Shown here: positions 52,549 to 64,000 of the stretch, in pieces
Numbering within the stretch: the first letter of the stretch is position 1
Layout: the number at the start of each line of letters is the position of its first letter
NCBI RefSeq assembly: GCF_024679095.1
Contig: NC_066512.1
Span: forward strand, 12,367,396 to 12,431,395
Direction: 5' to 3'
DNA length: 64,000 nucleotides
Source of the DNA: Eriocheir sinensis
Taxonomy: Eukaryota > Arthropoda > Malacostraca > Decapoda > Varunidae
Position numbers and translations under genes: made by a program
Notes under the pieces: model-generated
Told to the model about the DNA's origin: nothing
Database searches by the model: none
What the model saw: the letters and a program-made list of their open reading frames with translations, nothing else

Positions 52549-53699
52549 ATACATGACCAATCATTGGCTTCTTTATTACTTTAAAAACCAGTTTAAGAAA
52601 CAATGAGTTGCCACTTTCTTTTAATATACACACATAATTTATTCACACGAAAAAAAGGAAAAATTTTTCTGCTTCAAGGTGTGGATGGTAACATGCTTTG
52701 GAGCATTATACATGAGGTGATGCATTGATGAGTATGATAACATTAAGCCTCTATCTGAGAGTCTTGTTGGTGAAATGATTCATAACTTTGATGCAGATCA
52801 ACAGAAGGCGCCAAAATGTAACACATACATTGGGAATAACATACAAAACAATAGTCGTTTGCCACCTTTCCTGAAGCGCTGCTGAGCCCCTGCATGTAGA
52901 CTGTCGGCGAGCAGGCGCGCATGCATTCAATAAACAATAATGATTTGAAAAGAACACATGGGAAACAAATCTATTAATTCAAACGTAGTCAACCACTCTT
53001 AGCACTCGGTTAGGTGTTCCCTCCGTCAAAAGCATAAACAAAGGCTTCTCGATGTTTTTGTGGATCGTATGAGACATGAGAACATTGGATATCCCATTCA
53101 TAAAAAAACACCACGTAGCTCTCTTTACGTTATACCACAAGAAGCGTCACAAAAAATATTTATTTCCATAGCGTATTCCCCAAATTTGGCATATTCTAGT
53201 TACCAACAGAGGAGAAAGTTATTCAAATGGGTGGGGATTGTCGTATGTGTCCATTACGCTACGTTCTGGTCGGGGAACTGGTTTTGTAAAGCCTCCGCCT
53301 TATGCTTATTGCGGAAGAGACAACTTGGAGGCCACCAAGCTCGCCGCCAGCTTGCCGAGGCTGCATAATGGCAGCAGTAACGAATGGCAAACACAGTGGT
53401 TGTGTAAGCAGGACTACATCCATTTCGACTTATCTTGTTACATCATTAACTAACACTATTGTTTCATGGCTTAGGCATTTTGATCATTACATGCAGACAA
53501 CTTGAAAAAACTCAGGTCATCAGCGACGCCATAAGGAAGGTGGCGGGGATAATGAGACTAGTTGACTGGCGGAGAATATAAAATGACTAAAACCAGTGAC
53601 TAACATGACTGAATCAATGATTAACCTAACTAACACCCCAGCTCGCCTGCACTGTGATGGAGACGACTCGCTACACAGACGTCCTCCACTAACCTAACC
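52549..53699. other. unassigned sequence after the coiled-coil gene
   Basis: No convincing gene. Short open frames at 53060-53505 show no conserved motif. Confidence 0.45.
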
Positions 53700-53849
53700 A
53701 AGGTTCCCCAAGAGTTAGGTTAACCGATACGCAGCATAGGGTACCGATCGGGGGTGGGGGTGGGGGGGGGGGGTGCGTAACGTCAAAATGACGAAGCCCG
53801 CGCCCCGGATGAAGCTCCCCCCGGCCGAGGCCGGGGGCGGAGCTTGAGG

Positions 53850-54613
53850 CTGAGGAGGCAGGAGTAGAGGGGAGGGAGGGTGGTGAACAGAGGTGACGAC
53901 ATGAAATATATAATGGCAGAGCTTGAGGCTGAGGAGGGAAGAGTAGAGGGGAGGGAGGGGGTGAAGAGGTGATGACATGAAATATATAATGGCAGAGCTT
54001 GAGGCTGAGGAGGGAAGAGTAGAGGGGAGGGAGGGGGTGAAGAGAGGTGACGACATGAAATATATAATGGCAGAGCTTGAGGCTGAGGAGGCAAGAGTAG
54101 AGGGGAGGGAGGGGGTGAAGAGAGGTGACGACATGAAATATATAATGGCAGAGCTTGAGGCTGAGGAGGCAGGAGTAGAGGGGAAGGTGGGGGGTGAAGA
54201 GAGGGCACGGCATGAAATATATAATGGCAGAGCTTGAGGCTGAGGAGGCAAGAGTAGAGGGGAGGGAGGGGGTGAAGAGAGGGCACGGCATGAAATATAT
54301 AATGGCAGAGCTTGAGGCTGAGGAGGCAAGAGTAGAGGGGAAGGTGGGGGGTGAAGAGAGGGCACGGCATGAAATATATAATGGCAGAGCTTGAGGCTGA
54401 GGAGGCAGGAGTAGAGGGGAGGGAGGGGGGGGGTGAAGAGAGGGCACGGCATGAAATATATAATGGCAGAGCTTGAGGCTGAGGAGGCAGGAGTAGAGGG
54501 GAGGGAGGGGGGGGGTGAAGAGAGGGCACGGCATGAAATATATAATGGCAGAGCTTGAGGCTGAGGAGGCAAGAGTAGAGGGGAAGGTGGGGGGTGAAGA
54601 GAGGGCACGGCAT
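53850..54613. repeat. 78-82-bp minisatellite
   Basis: About ten units containing ATGAAATATATAATGGCAGA and GCTTGAGGCTGAGGAGG. Most length variation (76 to 82) comes from a G-run. The usual period of 78 is a multiple of three, which leaves long open frames on both strands; these are not taken as genes. Confidence 0.95.
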
Positions 54614-54852
54614 GAGCTCACGGGCTGAGATGAAAAAAATATCATCTAACATTCTAGTCTTATGTATGTTTTAAGTACATTAGTTTATTTCGTAACTCAG
54701 TTTTGAACGTGCGACAGAATAATAATAAAAAAAAAAAGGTTGAAAGGAGGGTGGGATTAGAGTGTGGAGGCGCTAGCATGGTGCTGTGCTTGCTCGCGGG
54801 CCCAGGCGCGGCCCGCCAGATCTTGCGCGCGCCTGACTGAGCCGTGCCGAGC

Positions 54853-55492
54853 CCGGTGTGGTCATGAGACGTCCGGCTATAATAAGACATCCTATCCTGA
54901 TCTGCGCATGTGCAGAAACCAATGTTTACAAACAAAGAGTATTGATATCGTCGTTTGTCCCAGGCAAGATGGCGGCAAGACACCATGGCAGCTTTTTTGA
55001 CATACAAGGGGTGTAGGTTGTCTCATTTATCACATTTACTGACATACAAGGGGTGTAGGTTACCTCATTTATCACATTTACTGACATACAAGGGGTGTAG
55101 GTTACCTCATTTATCACATTTACTGATATACAAGGGGTGTAGGTTACCTCATTTATCACGTTTACTGACATACAAGGGGTGTAGGTTGTCTCATTTATCA
55201 CATTTACTGACATACAAGGGGCGTAGGTTGTCTCATTTATTACATTTACTGACATACTAGGGGTGTAGGTTACATCACATTTACTGACATATAAAGGGTG
55301 TAGGTCATCTAATTTATCACTTTAAAAAAGATAAAGAATAAACTTAGGTGGGACGTTTCATGATAGGCAGTCAACAAAAGACACGGTACCGTGTCATAGC
55401 TCATCCACCCTCTGTTTGTAAACAAAGCCCACACATGCGCAGATCAGGATGGGATGTCTTATTATAGCGGCTGTCTCATGACACCACACCGG
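54853..55492. mobile_element. MITE, CCGGTGTGG family, copy with 42-bp minisatellite
   Basis: Inverted ends CCGGTGTGGTCATGAGAC and CTCATGACACCACACCGG. Subterminal TAATAAGACATCC and ATCCTGATCTGCGCATG are in both arms. An ACACGGTACCGTGTC palindrome is shared with the 375-bp copy at 32575. This copy differs by the internal tandem array. Confidence 0.75.
54996..55316. repeat. 42-bp minisatellite
   Basis: Seven to eight units of GACATACAAGGGGTGTAGGT plus TACCTCATTTATCACATTTACT. The first six are nearly identical; the last two are degenerate. Confidence 0.95.
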
Positions 55493-55626
55493 AACCCTGA
55501 GTCCTCGGACGCGATGCGCTGTGGGTTGACACCGGATCGGTTAACCTAATTCTTGAGGAACCTTGAACCTACCACGGCCTGCCCGCCAAGACGCCGTGAC
55601 CCTTGCCGTGCAGGACGTGCTTGGAT

Positions 55627-55908
55627 CCAGGCTGCCAGGTGTTGTCAGGTCAGGTATTTATGAAATAGATCTACCGCAACAATAAATGTGCAGTATTCAA
55701 AAACACCACCATCATAATGAATGAGACAGGGTCTTGGAGTTAACAACTAAGGTAGTGGAGATGAGCTCTCACCAGGTATCCCTCATCTTGTTAGCCCTAA
55801 AAGAACAGTCTCATTCATTATGATGGTGGTGTTTTTGAATACTGCACATTTATTGTTGCGGTAGATCTATTTCATAAATACCTGACCTGACAACACCTGG
55901 CAGCCTGG
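55627..55908. repeat. perfect 101-bp inverted repeat (hairpin)
   Basis: 55627-55727 and 55808-55908 are exact reverse complements over 101 bases, with an 80-base loop. The arms include GTCAGGTCAGGTATTTATGA. No mismatch was found by eye. Confidence 0.9.
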
Positions 55909-56508
55909 CCGAGCCCATTAAGGGGCAGCCTGACCTGACATCACCTGGCAGGTGTCCACAACCTTGCAGCCCTAAAAATAACAGTTCGGCGGATTCACTT
56001 TTTAGGGCTAATGTCGACTCCACAAATTTTACCTACATGGTCCGAGTACAGAAAACGGAGAAATTGATGGGTGACTTGTATTTTTTTTTTGCCAACTGTA
56101 TACTACCTTTTCAGTCATTCTATTGTTTCTTTATTAACTCCAAGTATATCATTCTTATTTAACTGTGAAAAACAATTCCACGTTTGTGTTTATAATTGGA
56201 TGTACAGCCACCAACAGCACATTTATTAGGCATCCTGGTCCACGTCAGCACTATACACCTAACCACGTCTTGTTGCAGACTGACTCGGTTCCACGCAACG
56301 GACCCCGCCTCTGAAGGCAGCGGGACGTCATGCGCGAGCCCGACGAGATTTTCGCGGGAAGTGACCAGACTTGTTATAATTAGATTTTGCTTGGATCCTC
56401 TACTAGCTGCCCTGAGGGGTCTCGGCTGGGCAGAGACTGATACAACCTGGACTGCGGGAATCTCCGGGGCATCAGTAGATCAGCAAGTAGCAGCAGAGGT
56501 AGTGCTTG
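55909..56508. other. unassigned sequence
   Basis: Contains a further TGACCTGACATCACCTGGCA motif just after the hairpin. No gene recognised. Confidence 0.4.
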
Positions 56509-56914
56509 TTACTCCGCTTAGTAAGGAAAAGATGGAGAGCGAGGAGGAGGAGGAGGAGGAGAAGACACCGTTTGAGGAGTAGGTGGGCGAGAAGAGGAAG
56601 AGGATGATGACAACGACAACGAAGAAGAAGAAGAAGAGAGGGATAAGGAGAGTAGTAATGGTAGTAGTAGTAGGAGGAGAGAGGAGAGGAGGATGAAACG
56701 GCGGCAAAAACTTATCTATCAGTCGAAGCATGAGAGAGAAGAATCAGAAGGATCGAGCAGGGCCTCCAGGGCGGTCCACGTTGCTACCAGGCTGCACCCA
56801 GCGCCCAGGGCCACGACCAACCACAGGGCTAGGCGGTGCGGCGGCGCTATGCTCCTGCAGGGAGAAAGAAAACACTTCCTGGAACAAGTACACCGGAGAC
56901 TCGTGCGTGAGTGA
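56509..56914 (+). CDS. candidate coding segment, acidic then basic, frame interrupted
   Basis: A frame reading LVTPLSKEKMESEEEEEEEK stops at 56579. The overlapping frame from about 56576 then carries EEEEDDDNDNEEEEEERDKE, an SSNGSSSRRREERRMKRRQK segment and a less repetitive tail (KHFLEQVHRRL), up to a strong GTGAGT donor inside GTGCGTGAGTG near 56908. The two halves would join with a one-base shift. It could be a low-complexity coding exon with a sequencing or genomic indel, or only GAG/GAA-rich simple sequence. The product is not recognised. Confidence 0.25.
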
Positions 56915-56929
56915 CCATACCCGTGCATA

Positions 56930-58158
<1,229 letters not shown>

Positions 58159-58399
58159 GTTCAGTGCAACACGATTAATTAATTGAAAAACAAACTATCG
58201 CCACTTGCTTTACCTTTATATTCTCTACGGCAGAGAAGCAAGTCTGCGTGGCCTTTTGATGTTTCACTTAGGTTTAAGGATAAATCACTTGGTCTGTACC
58301 ATAGGGTCTGCGTAGTCTGAATATCTATGAAATTCTTCCATCTTCATCGCAATATTTTTGTCATGATTTCATTATTCAGGGAGTGGCCTGTGGAAAATT

Positions 58400-58900
58400 A
58401 CCGCGGGAGTCCCCGCCATTTTGATTGAGAGAGCGGGAAGAGTCACAGATCAGGCGGGAAAACTAGAAGGCGGGAAGCAGCGAGCTTTTCAAATCATATT
58501 CGTTATTTCTGCCAACGCTGAGCTATGTGTGGGATGCATGACCCACTATGACCAATTGCATGTGTTAGGTTATTAATAAATAACAATCCATAGCCGTTAG
58601 GGCGTTTTAGCGTAAGTGTTGCACAGAAAACGAGATGTCAGTATGGCAAGAGCTGGCATCTTGACCGCGGCCGGCGCGCGGAGCATTGTGGGACCGCCGC
58701 CATTTTCCAACCATGCGATGCGAGCGGACGTCCCTTCCCAGCCTCCGGGTTTTTCAGCCTTGTAGTACTCGCAAGTCCAGAGTGACTATGTACTCAGGTC
58801 AGGGAAACCCGTGGGAGGAAGGAGGGCACCGCGCGTTGCAGTGAGGAACGAGAGAGGATTGAAGAAGGACTGCAAGGCTCCAGACACGAGGCAGATCAGG
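58400..58900 (+). promoter_or_regulatory. CpG-rich promoter-like region with YY1-type site
   Basis: This stretch is unusually rich in CpG and GCGG motifs for the window (CGCGGCCGGCGCGCGG near 58668). It holds GCCGCCATTTT at about 58694-58705, the reverse form of the YY1 consensus, beside GCATTGTGGGA. A similar CCGCCATTTT is near 58415. A short 43-codon frame begins at 58713 (MRCERTSLPSLRVF) and includes a possible GTCAGG donor. This looks like a promoter and first exon of an unseen gene. Confidence 0.4.
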
Positions 58901-60010
58901 GTGTGGCTTCCCTCTTCTCCACCTACAGCTAAGTAACCATTTGCTAGGATGTTTTAGGATAGCTACTAAGTTGCTGTGTGCTTGGTGTTAATTAATTATT
59001 CTTAATTTCCAGCGAGTTTCTTTGTTGTTTTCAGTAAACTTAAGAGCAGGTTTATCTGGCTTTTGCTTACCCTATGAGAGATGTGACTGGTCAGATATTT
59101 AAATAAATAAGGACTAGAGGGGCTGTGAGTCTGATAACTCAATTTTCAGTTATTTTATTTTATATTTTTTTATTGCTGAGAATTTACGGGATTTTCGGAA
59201 GTCCAGACCTTTCAAGAACCCCACATCTTTCCTCTGTCCGGCAGCCTGCCGCAATATCGGAGCTTACTTGTTACTCACGACTCGGTTTTCTTTTTCATTG
59301 CTTCTATATCGATATCTAATTTGCTACTTCTTCAAAACAGCTGTATTTCCGTTACCTGTTTACCCCTATCCCTAGCTCTCCCACTCCACAAATCAGAAAT
59401 CAAAGACGGTCATGCAATTGTTTCATGTCGGTTCAAACGTTTACTCGTGATGCTTTTGATTAACTTGGATTTGTTTTCATTGGGTCCGCCCCTTCCCCCG
59501 CCAGTGTAGTGCAATGGCCTTCAAATTTTTTTTGATGCGATCTGTTTGGGTTTATGCAATATCTTTACGACCCTGATACAAACTAACTGAAAACACTGGA
59601 AACTGCTTTGCGCGACATTCATCAGTCTGTCTGTTGGGGTCGGCGACGCAGTAAAACGATCCTAGACCCGACTCGTACTTAAAGAAGTCCCTTGCAGTGG
59701 TTTCCATTCTTGGCTATGTAGTCCTGAGTCTGACTACAGATTGGGATGTACTAGTTGGCACATTATCCACGTAGCTGTTCTTCCCCCATTGGTAACCGGG
59801 GAAATCTCATGAAGAATATTCTGAGGTAATCCAGATAACTTCGTTTACCAGGCTCTGATAATAAACACAAGTCGGCGCCGAAGAAAAGCGTTTTTAGGTG
59901 TGCTCCCTGCTCGTTACTTAAATCACTCCTCCCAGATATTGGCAAACACCCCTAGTAGTATTTCCCCGCGTAGTTGTCGTCGGACGTACCAACAACAGTA
60001 ACAGTAACAT
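58901..60010. other. unassigned sequence downstream of the CpG-rich region
   Basis: No exon identified. Possibly first intron of the gene whose promoter is suggested at 58400. Confidence 0.35.
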
Positions 60011-60243
60011 GTGCATGTTATTGTTATTCACTTACTTTTTCAATACTGTAGAGTTAGCGTGGTATTGCAAACTGCGGGAACCCTCACATCAGTACCAAAC
60101 TGTTTATTACACCTATCTTTAAAAGTTGTGCAGATAAATGTTATTTATTTACTTTTCATTACATTAAAGTTAGCGTGGTTTTGCAAGTTGCAAGAACCTT
60201 CACATCAGTACCAAAATGTTGTTACACCTACCATTAAAGGTTC
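60011..60243. repeat. 117-bp tandem duplication
   Basis: Two diverged copies sharing AGTTAGCGTGGT, GAACC and TCACATCAGTACCAAA. Confidence 0.85.
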
Positions 60244-60794
60244 ACTAACTTATCTAGATGGACTTATCATCACTTACTGAACCTGCTGTTCGAGACTTTT
60301 TAGTCAAAAGGAACCTATGGATTCGTTTGCTTCGGTTTTATGGTGAAACTTATCACTTTCAAATATGGAGGAGGGAAGTGCAAGAGTGAGTTACCTGAAC
60401 AGCAAAATCAGATAGTTTCTTAGTTGGGATCCAACTTCCTCTTCTCGTTCCTCCTCCTGAAAAAAAACCTCAGCCTGGTCCTCAGGTTAATTAGACGTGT
60501 TGCATGAGAATTTCTAAACCAATCAATCTTGTATTTTAATGTGGATATTTCAATCAAAACCAGCAGCAGGAGCGTTTAAAATACACTCAATCACATCATA
60601 ATAAACTAATTTTCTTTCTAACGACACCGAAGGATTAGCTCTTTTGATCCACTGCAGGCGCGGGTCTGTTGGCCTTTCAATTACGTGTATTCATTAATAT
60701 CTGTGATCGGTCGGGTACTGCACTCATGCATTGCGTACTCGTTATCAGGGGCCGCCGAGGACGCATTATCAAAGAGCTGTTATTAATGTTGGAG
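60244..60794. other. unassigned sequence
   Basis: No feature recognised. Confidence 0.45.
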
Positions 60795-61562
60795 GTAGGG
60801 AAGTTGTGGGTTGAGGGGTGTGGGGGGGCTGTGAGGTGTGGGGTGTTGGGTGAGGGGGGTGAGGTGTGGGGGTGTTTGGTGTGGGGGTGAGGTGTGGAGG
60901 ATGAGGTGTGGGGTGTTGGGTGTGGGGGTGAGGTGTGGGGTGTCAGGTGTGGGGTGAGGTGTGGGGTGTTGAGTGTGGGGGTGAGGTGGAGGATGAGGTG
61001 TGGGGTGTTGGGTGTGGGGGTGAGGTGTGGGGTGTTGAGTGTGGGGATGTTGGGTGAGGGGGTGAGGTGGAGGTGTTGGGTGTGGGGGTGTCGGGTGTGG
61101 GGATGGGGTGTTGGGTGAGGGGGGGTGTGTGGGGTGTGTGAGGGGGTAAGGTGTGGGGTGTTGGGTGTGGGGATGAGGTGTGGGGGTGTTGGGTGTGGGG
61201 TGAGGTGTGGGGTGTTGAGTGTGTGGGGTGAGGTGTGGGGTGTTTGGTGTGGGGTGAGGTGGGGATGTTGGGTGTGGGGGCGAGGTGTGGGGTGTTGAGT
61301 GTGGGGGTGAGGTGTGGGGATGTTGGGTGTGGGGGTGTTGGGTGAGGTGTGGAGGTGTGGGGTGTGGGAGTGAGGTGTGGGGGTGTTGGGTGTGGGGGAT
61401 GAGGTATGGGGGTGTTGGGTGAGGTGTGGGGGTGTGGGGGTAAGGTGTGGGGGTGTTGTGTGAGGGGGGGTAAGGTGTGGGAGTGTTGGGTGTGGGGGGA
61501 TGAGGTGTGTGTGGGGGGTGTTGGATGTTGGGTGTGGGGGTGAGGGGTGTGGGGGTGAGGTG
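60795..61562. repeat. G-rich GT minisatellite
   Basis: About 770 bases of irregular GAGGTGTGGGGTGTTGGGTG units. The plus strand holds many runs of three or more G, so G-quadruplex formation is plausible. Confidence 0.93.
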
Positions 61563-61571
61563 GAAACTTCA

Positions 61572-61880
61572 CATCTCTCGCACGAGACTTTCCACTCAAA
61601 CTAATCCCTTTACTGTCCAAATCCCTTACGCACGAGTTAACCAACATCTTCACTCTTTCATCCCTCACGCAGGTAAACTCTGGAACAATCTTCCTTCATC
61701 TGTATTTCCTCCTGCCTACGACCTGAACTCTTTCAAGAGAAGGGTATCAGGACACCTCTTCTTCCGAAGTTGACCTCTTTTGGTCACTCCTCTGAACGCT
61801 TTTTGTGGGAGCAGTGAATAGCGGCTTTTTTTTATATTATTGCTTCCTTTTTTTGCCCTTGAGCTGCTTCATCTGTCGTT
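61572..61880 (+). pseudogene. LINE 3' fragment
   Basis: Encodes PYARVNQHLHSFIPHAGKLW and LPSSVFPPAYDLNSFKRRV, the C-terminus of the LINE family at 39.2 kb, followed by its 3' UTR (TTTTTGCCCTTGAGCTGCTT) and an A-rich/TA run. Confidence 0.82.
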
Positions 61881-61911
61881 AAAAATGAATAACTAAATAA
61901 ATAAATAAAAA

Positions 61912-61914
<3 letters not shown>

Positions 61915-61996
<82 letters not shown>
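61915..61996. repeat. (TA)n array
   Basis: TA repeat following the AAATAAATAAAT tail of the LINE fragment. Confidence 0.97.
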
Positions 61997-62001
<5 letters not shown>

Positions 62002-62934
62002 TGTAATACTAACTACATAATAGCTATTACTGAAATATGCCACTCAAGGGTCGGAGTTGTCTCACGAGCCGCCAGTTCAACAGTCTTGTTAGGTTGCTAC
62101 GATGGATACTCTGCCCGAAAAATCTTGGTCTGTCCAAATCTGGGGGGGGGGGGCTACAGCCCCCCCAGCCCCTCCAGCTCGTAGGCTTCACCTATGGATG
62201 CCTCTACATCATTATAATGACCTTAGACTCCAGAGATAACTATAACTTGGAAATTAGAGCTCTTGACAACTATACAATTTTGATAATTATGAAAAATCTT
62301 TAATTTGGCAGTTCTTGGGTAAAAGAATAATTACACGGGGTTCCCAGGGAAGACTATAACTTGTACCCTGTAAAAAACTAAAACTTAAACTAAAGGTCTA
62401 CAAGGAAAGCTGTTATTTGGAAGTTCTTGCAAAACAAGACCTAACTTGTTACAGTGAATGCACTCTGACTCTCCCATCCCGTTCCTCGTCTCATTTCACT
62501 GTTATTATCACAGTTACATTTTCCTCCTGCTTTTTTAACCCATTTATAATGATGACCAATATGTTTCTGTTGATTATTTGTATTCATATCCACATCTTCA
62601 TGACCTTGGCGCTGCGGTGCCTCCAATTTTCACTCATTAATTAATTAATTCATGACGTGCCACCCGTCTGCTGTGTTAAGAACGATGTATAAAAGATTGG
62701 ATTTCCATTTCATTCCAAAACCGCGTCGAATCAGCTGCTCCAGGCGACGCCCAGATAGAGGCGGAACACAACACGTCACAACACAATTATCGCTTTCACT
62801 GCCAAATCTAGCTTTTCCCAATTAAAGTTCTTGATTAATTTCGAGCTGCGGGTGGTCGCAAGAGTCTACCGCGGCCAGACAGACAAAGAGAAAGAGCGGG
62901 AGCCGAGTGCTTCCAACATGGACTTGTTAACTGC
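61997..62934. other. unassigned sequence with a G/C hairpin
   Basis: G-run/C-run palindrome at 62142-62167; otherwise nothing recognised. Confidence 0.5.
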
Positions 62935-63290
62935 ATGCCTCCCCCCCCTCCCGCGGCTTCGCCGCACACGACTTTCTACTCAAGCTCATCCCTTTACTGT
63001 CCAAATCTCTTACGCACGAGTTAACCAGCATCTTCATGCAGTCTTTCATCCCTCACGCAGGTAAACTCTGGAACAATCTTCCTTTATCTGTATTTCCTCC
63101 TGCCTACGACTTGAACTCTTTCAAGAGAAGGGTATCAGGACACCTCTCCTCCCGAATTCGAACTTGACCTATTTTTTGGCCACTCCGCTAAACTCTTTTA
63201 CAGGAGCAGCGAGTAGCGGGCTTTTTTTTCATTATTGTTTCCTTTTTTTTTTTTGCCCTTGAGCTGTTTCCTCTGCTGTAGAAAAAAAAT
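62935..63290 (+). pseudogene. LINE 3' fragment, second copy
   Basis: RTRLSTQAHPFTVQISYARV, then NNLPLSVFPPAYDLNSFKRR and the same 3' UTR, broken by a short insertion near 63045. Same family and orientation as the copy at 61572. Confidence 0.82.
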
Positions 63291-63394
63291 AAGACATCCA
63301 TGGTCAAAGGTTAACAAAAATTGAGAGAAAAACCTACACAGCCTACAAAGAAGAGCTAAGAAAATGCAAACAATATACTACAACTACTACTATA

Positions 63395-63835
<441 letters not shown>

Positions 63836-64000
63836 ATTACTATTATTATGAATTAATATTTAAGTGTTTATTATTGTTGTCATCACGTTTCCACACTGTG
63901 GTCAGCATTTTACGAATAAACGGACAGATTTCTTCCCTATGGCTGAGTACATTCAATAGGTAACAAAAAAATAGCTCGACTAAGATGTATAAATATAAAA

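Larger units (their letters stand above)
53700..55564. mobile_element. TIR element with a 78-82-bp minisatellite and a nested MITE
   Basis: Left end AAGGTTCCCCAAGAGTTAGG and inverted right end (AATTCTTGAGGAACCTT), with TTAACCGAT continuing the match on both sides. 1865 bases. The left half is an array, the right half holds another TIR element. The target duplication is unclear and the superfamily unknown. Confidence 0.65.

Noticed and set aside
53689..54652. Three overlapping minus-strand frames of about 300 residues, Ser/Pro/Leu-rich
   Set aside because: Translation of the 78-82-bp minisatellite; length changes in the G-run shift the frames and no unique domain is present.
60943..61668. His/Pro/Thr-rich minus-strand frame of 241 residues
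   Set aside because: Complement of the G-rich GT minisatellite, not a protein gene.

Overview
The window looks like intergenic and intronic DNA from a decapod crustacean, most likely a crab or shrimp. The evidence is extreme density of dinucleotide and trinucleotide microsatellites ((TA)n, (TG)n, (TC)n, (ATT)n), long introns, tRNA-derived SINEs, several LINE clades and many TIR DNA transposons. Species cannot be fixed from sequence alone. A 100-base N run at 7304-7403 is a scaffold gap.

Two spliced genes can be reconstructed. On the minus strand, four exons (26963-26979, 25790-25840, 22780-23206, 13574-13801) join in compatible phases. They encode the first 241 residues of the DEAD-box splicing helicase DDX46/Prp5: an RS-rich N-terminus followed by a conserved E/K-rich block ending in AWSLEDD. 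The helicase core is not in the window. On the plus strand, exons at 38685-38756, 51810-51925 and 52284-52404, with a probable upstream exon at 31624-31733, encode the C-terminal part of a charged coiled-coil protein with a polyadenylation signal at 52543. A perfect RFX X-box palindrome at 30735-30748 lies upstream of this gene and suggests a ciliary role.

Most of the rest is transposon in transposon. From 7.4 to 20.9 kb, Tigger/pogo-like elements with CAG...CTG ends are strung together by (TA)n arrays. The last is a 6.4-kb palindromic element that contains a hAT (8-bp target duplication), a piggyBac-like element inside that hAT, further TTAA-flanked elements, a 544-bp MITE and a LINE fragment. 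At 33.2-38.5 kb a CR1/jockey-like LINE is split by an LTR (4-bp target duplication), which is itself split by a foldback element with a TA duplication. Two more solo LTRs of the same family lie at 44.3 and 50.7 kb. A PIF/Harbinger element with a broken HARBI1-like transposase spans 45.65-49.33 kb. A RTE-like LINE (6.0-7.3 kb), a LINE lacking its reverse-transcriptase core (39.2-40.66 kb) and several 3' fragments complete the set.

The most distinctive feature is that at least four TIR elements carry internal minisatellites (22-bp, about 33-bp, 78-82-bp and 42-bp units). In one family a second copy without the array is also present, so the array arose or was lost inside the mobile element. No CRISPR array, operon, rRNA or functional tRNA gene was seen.
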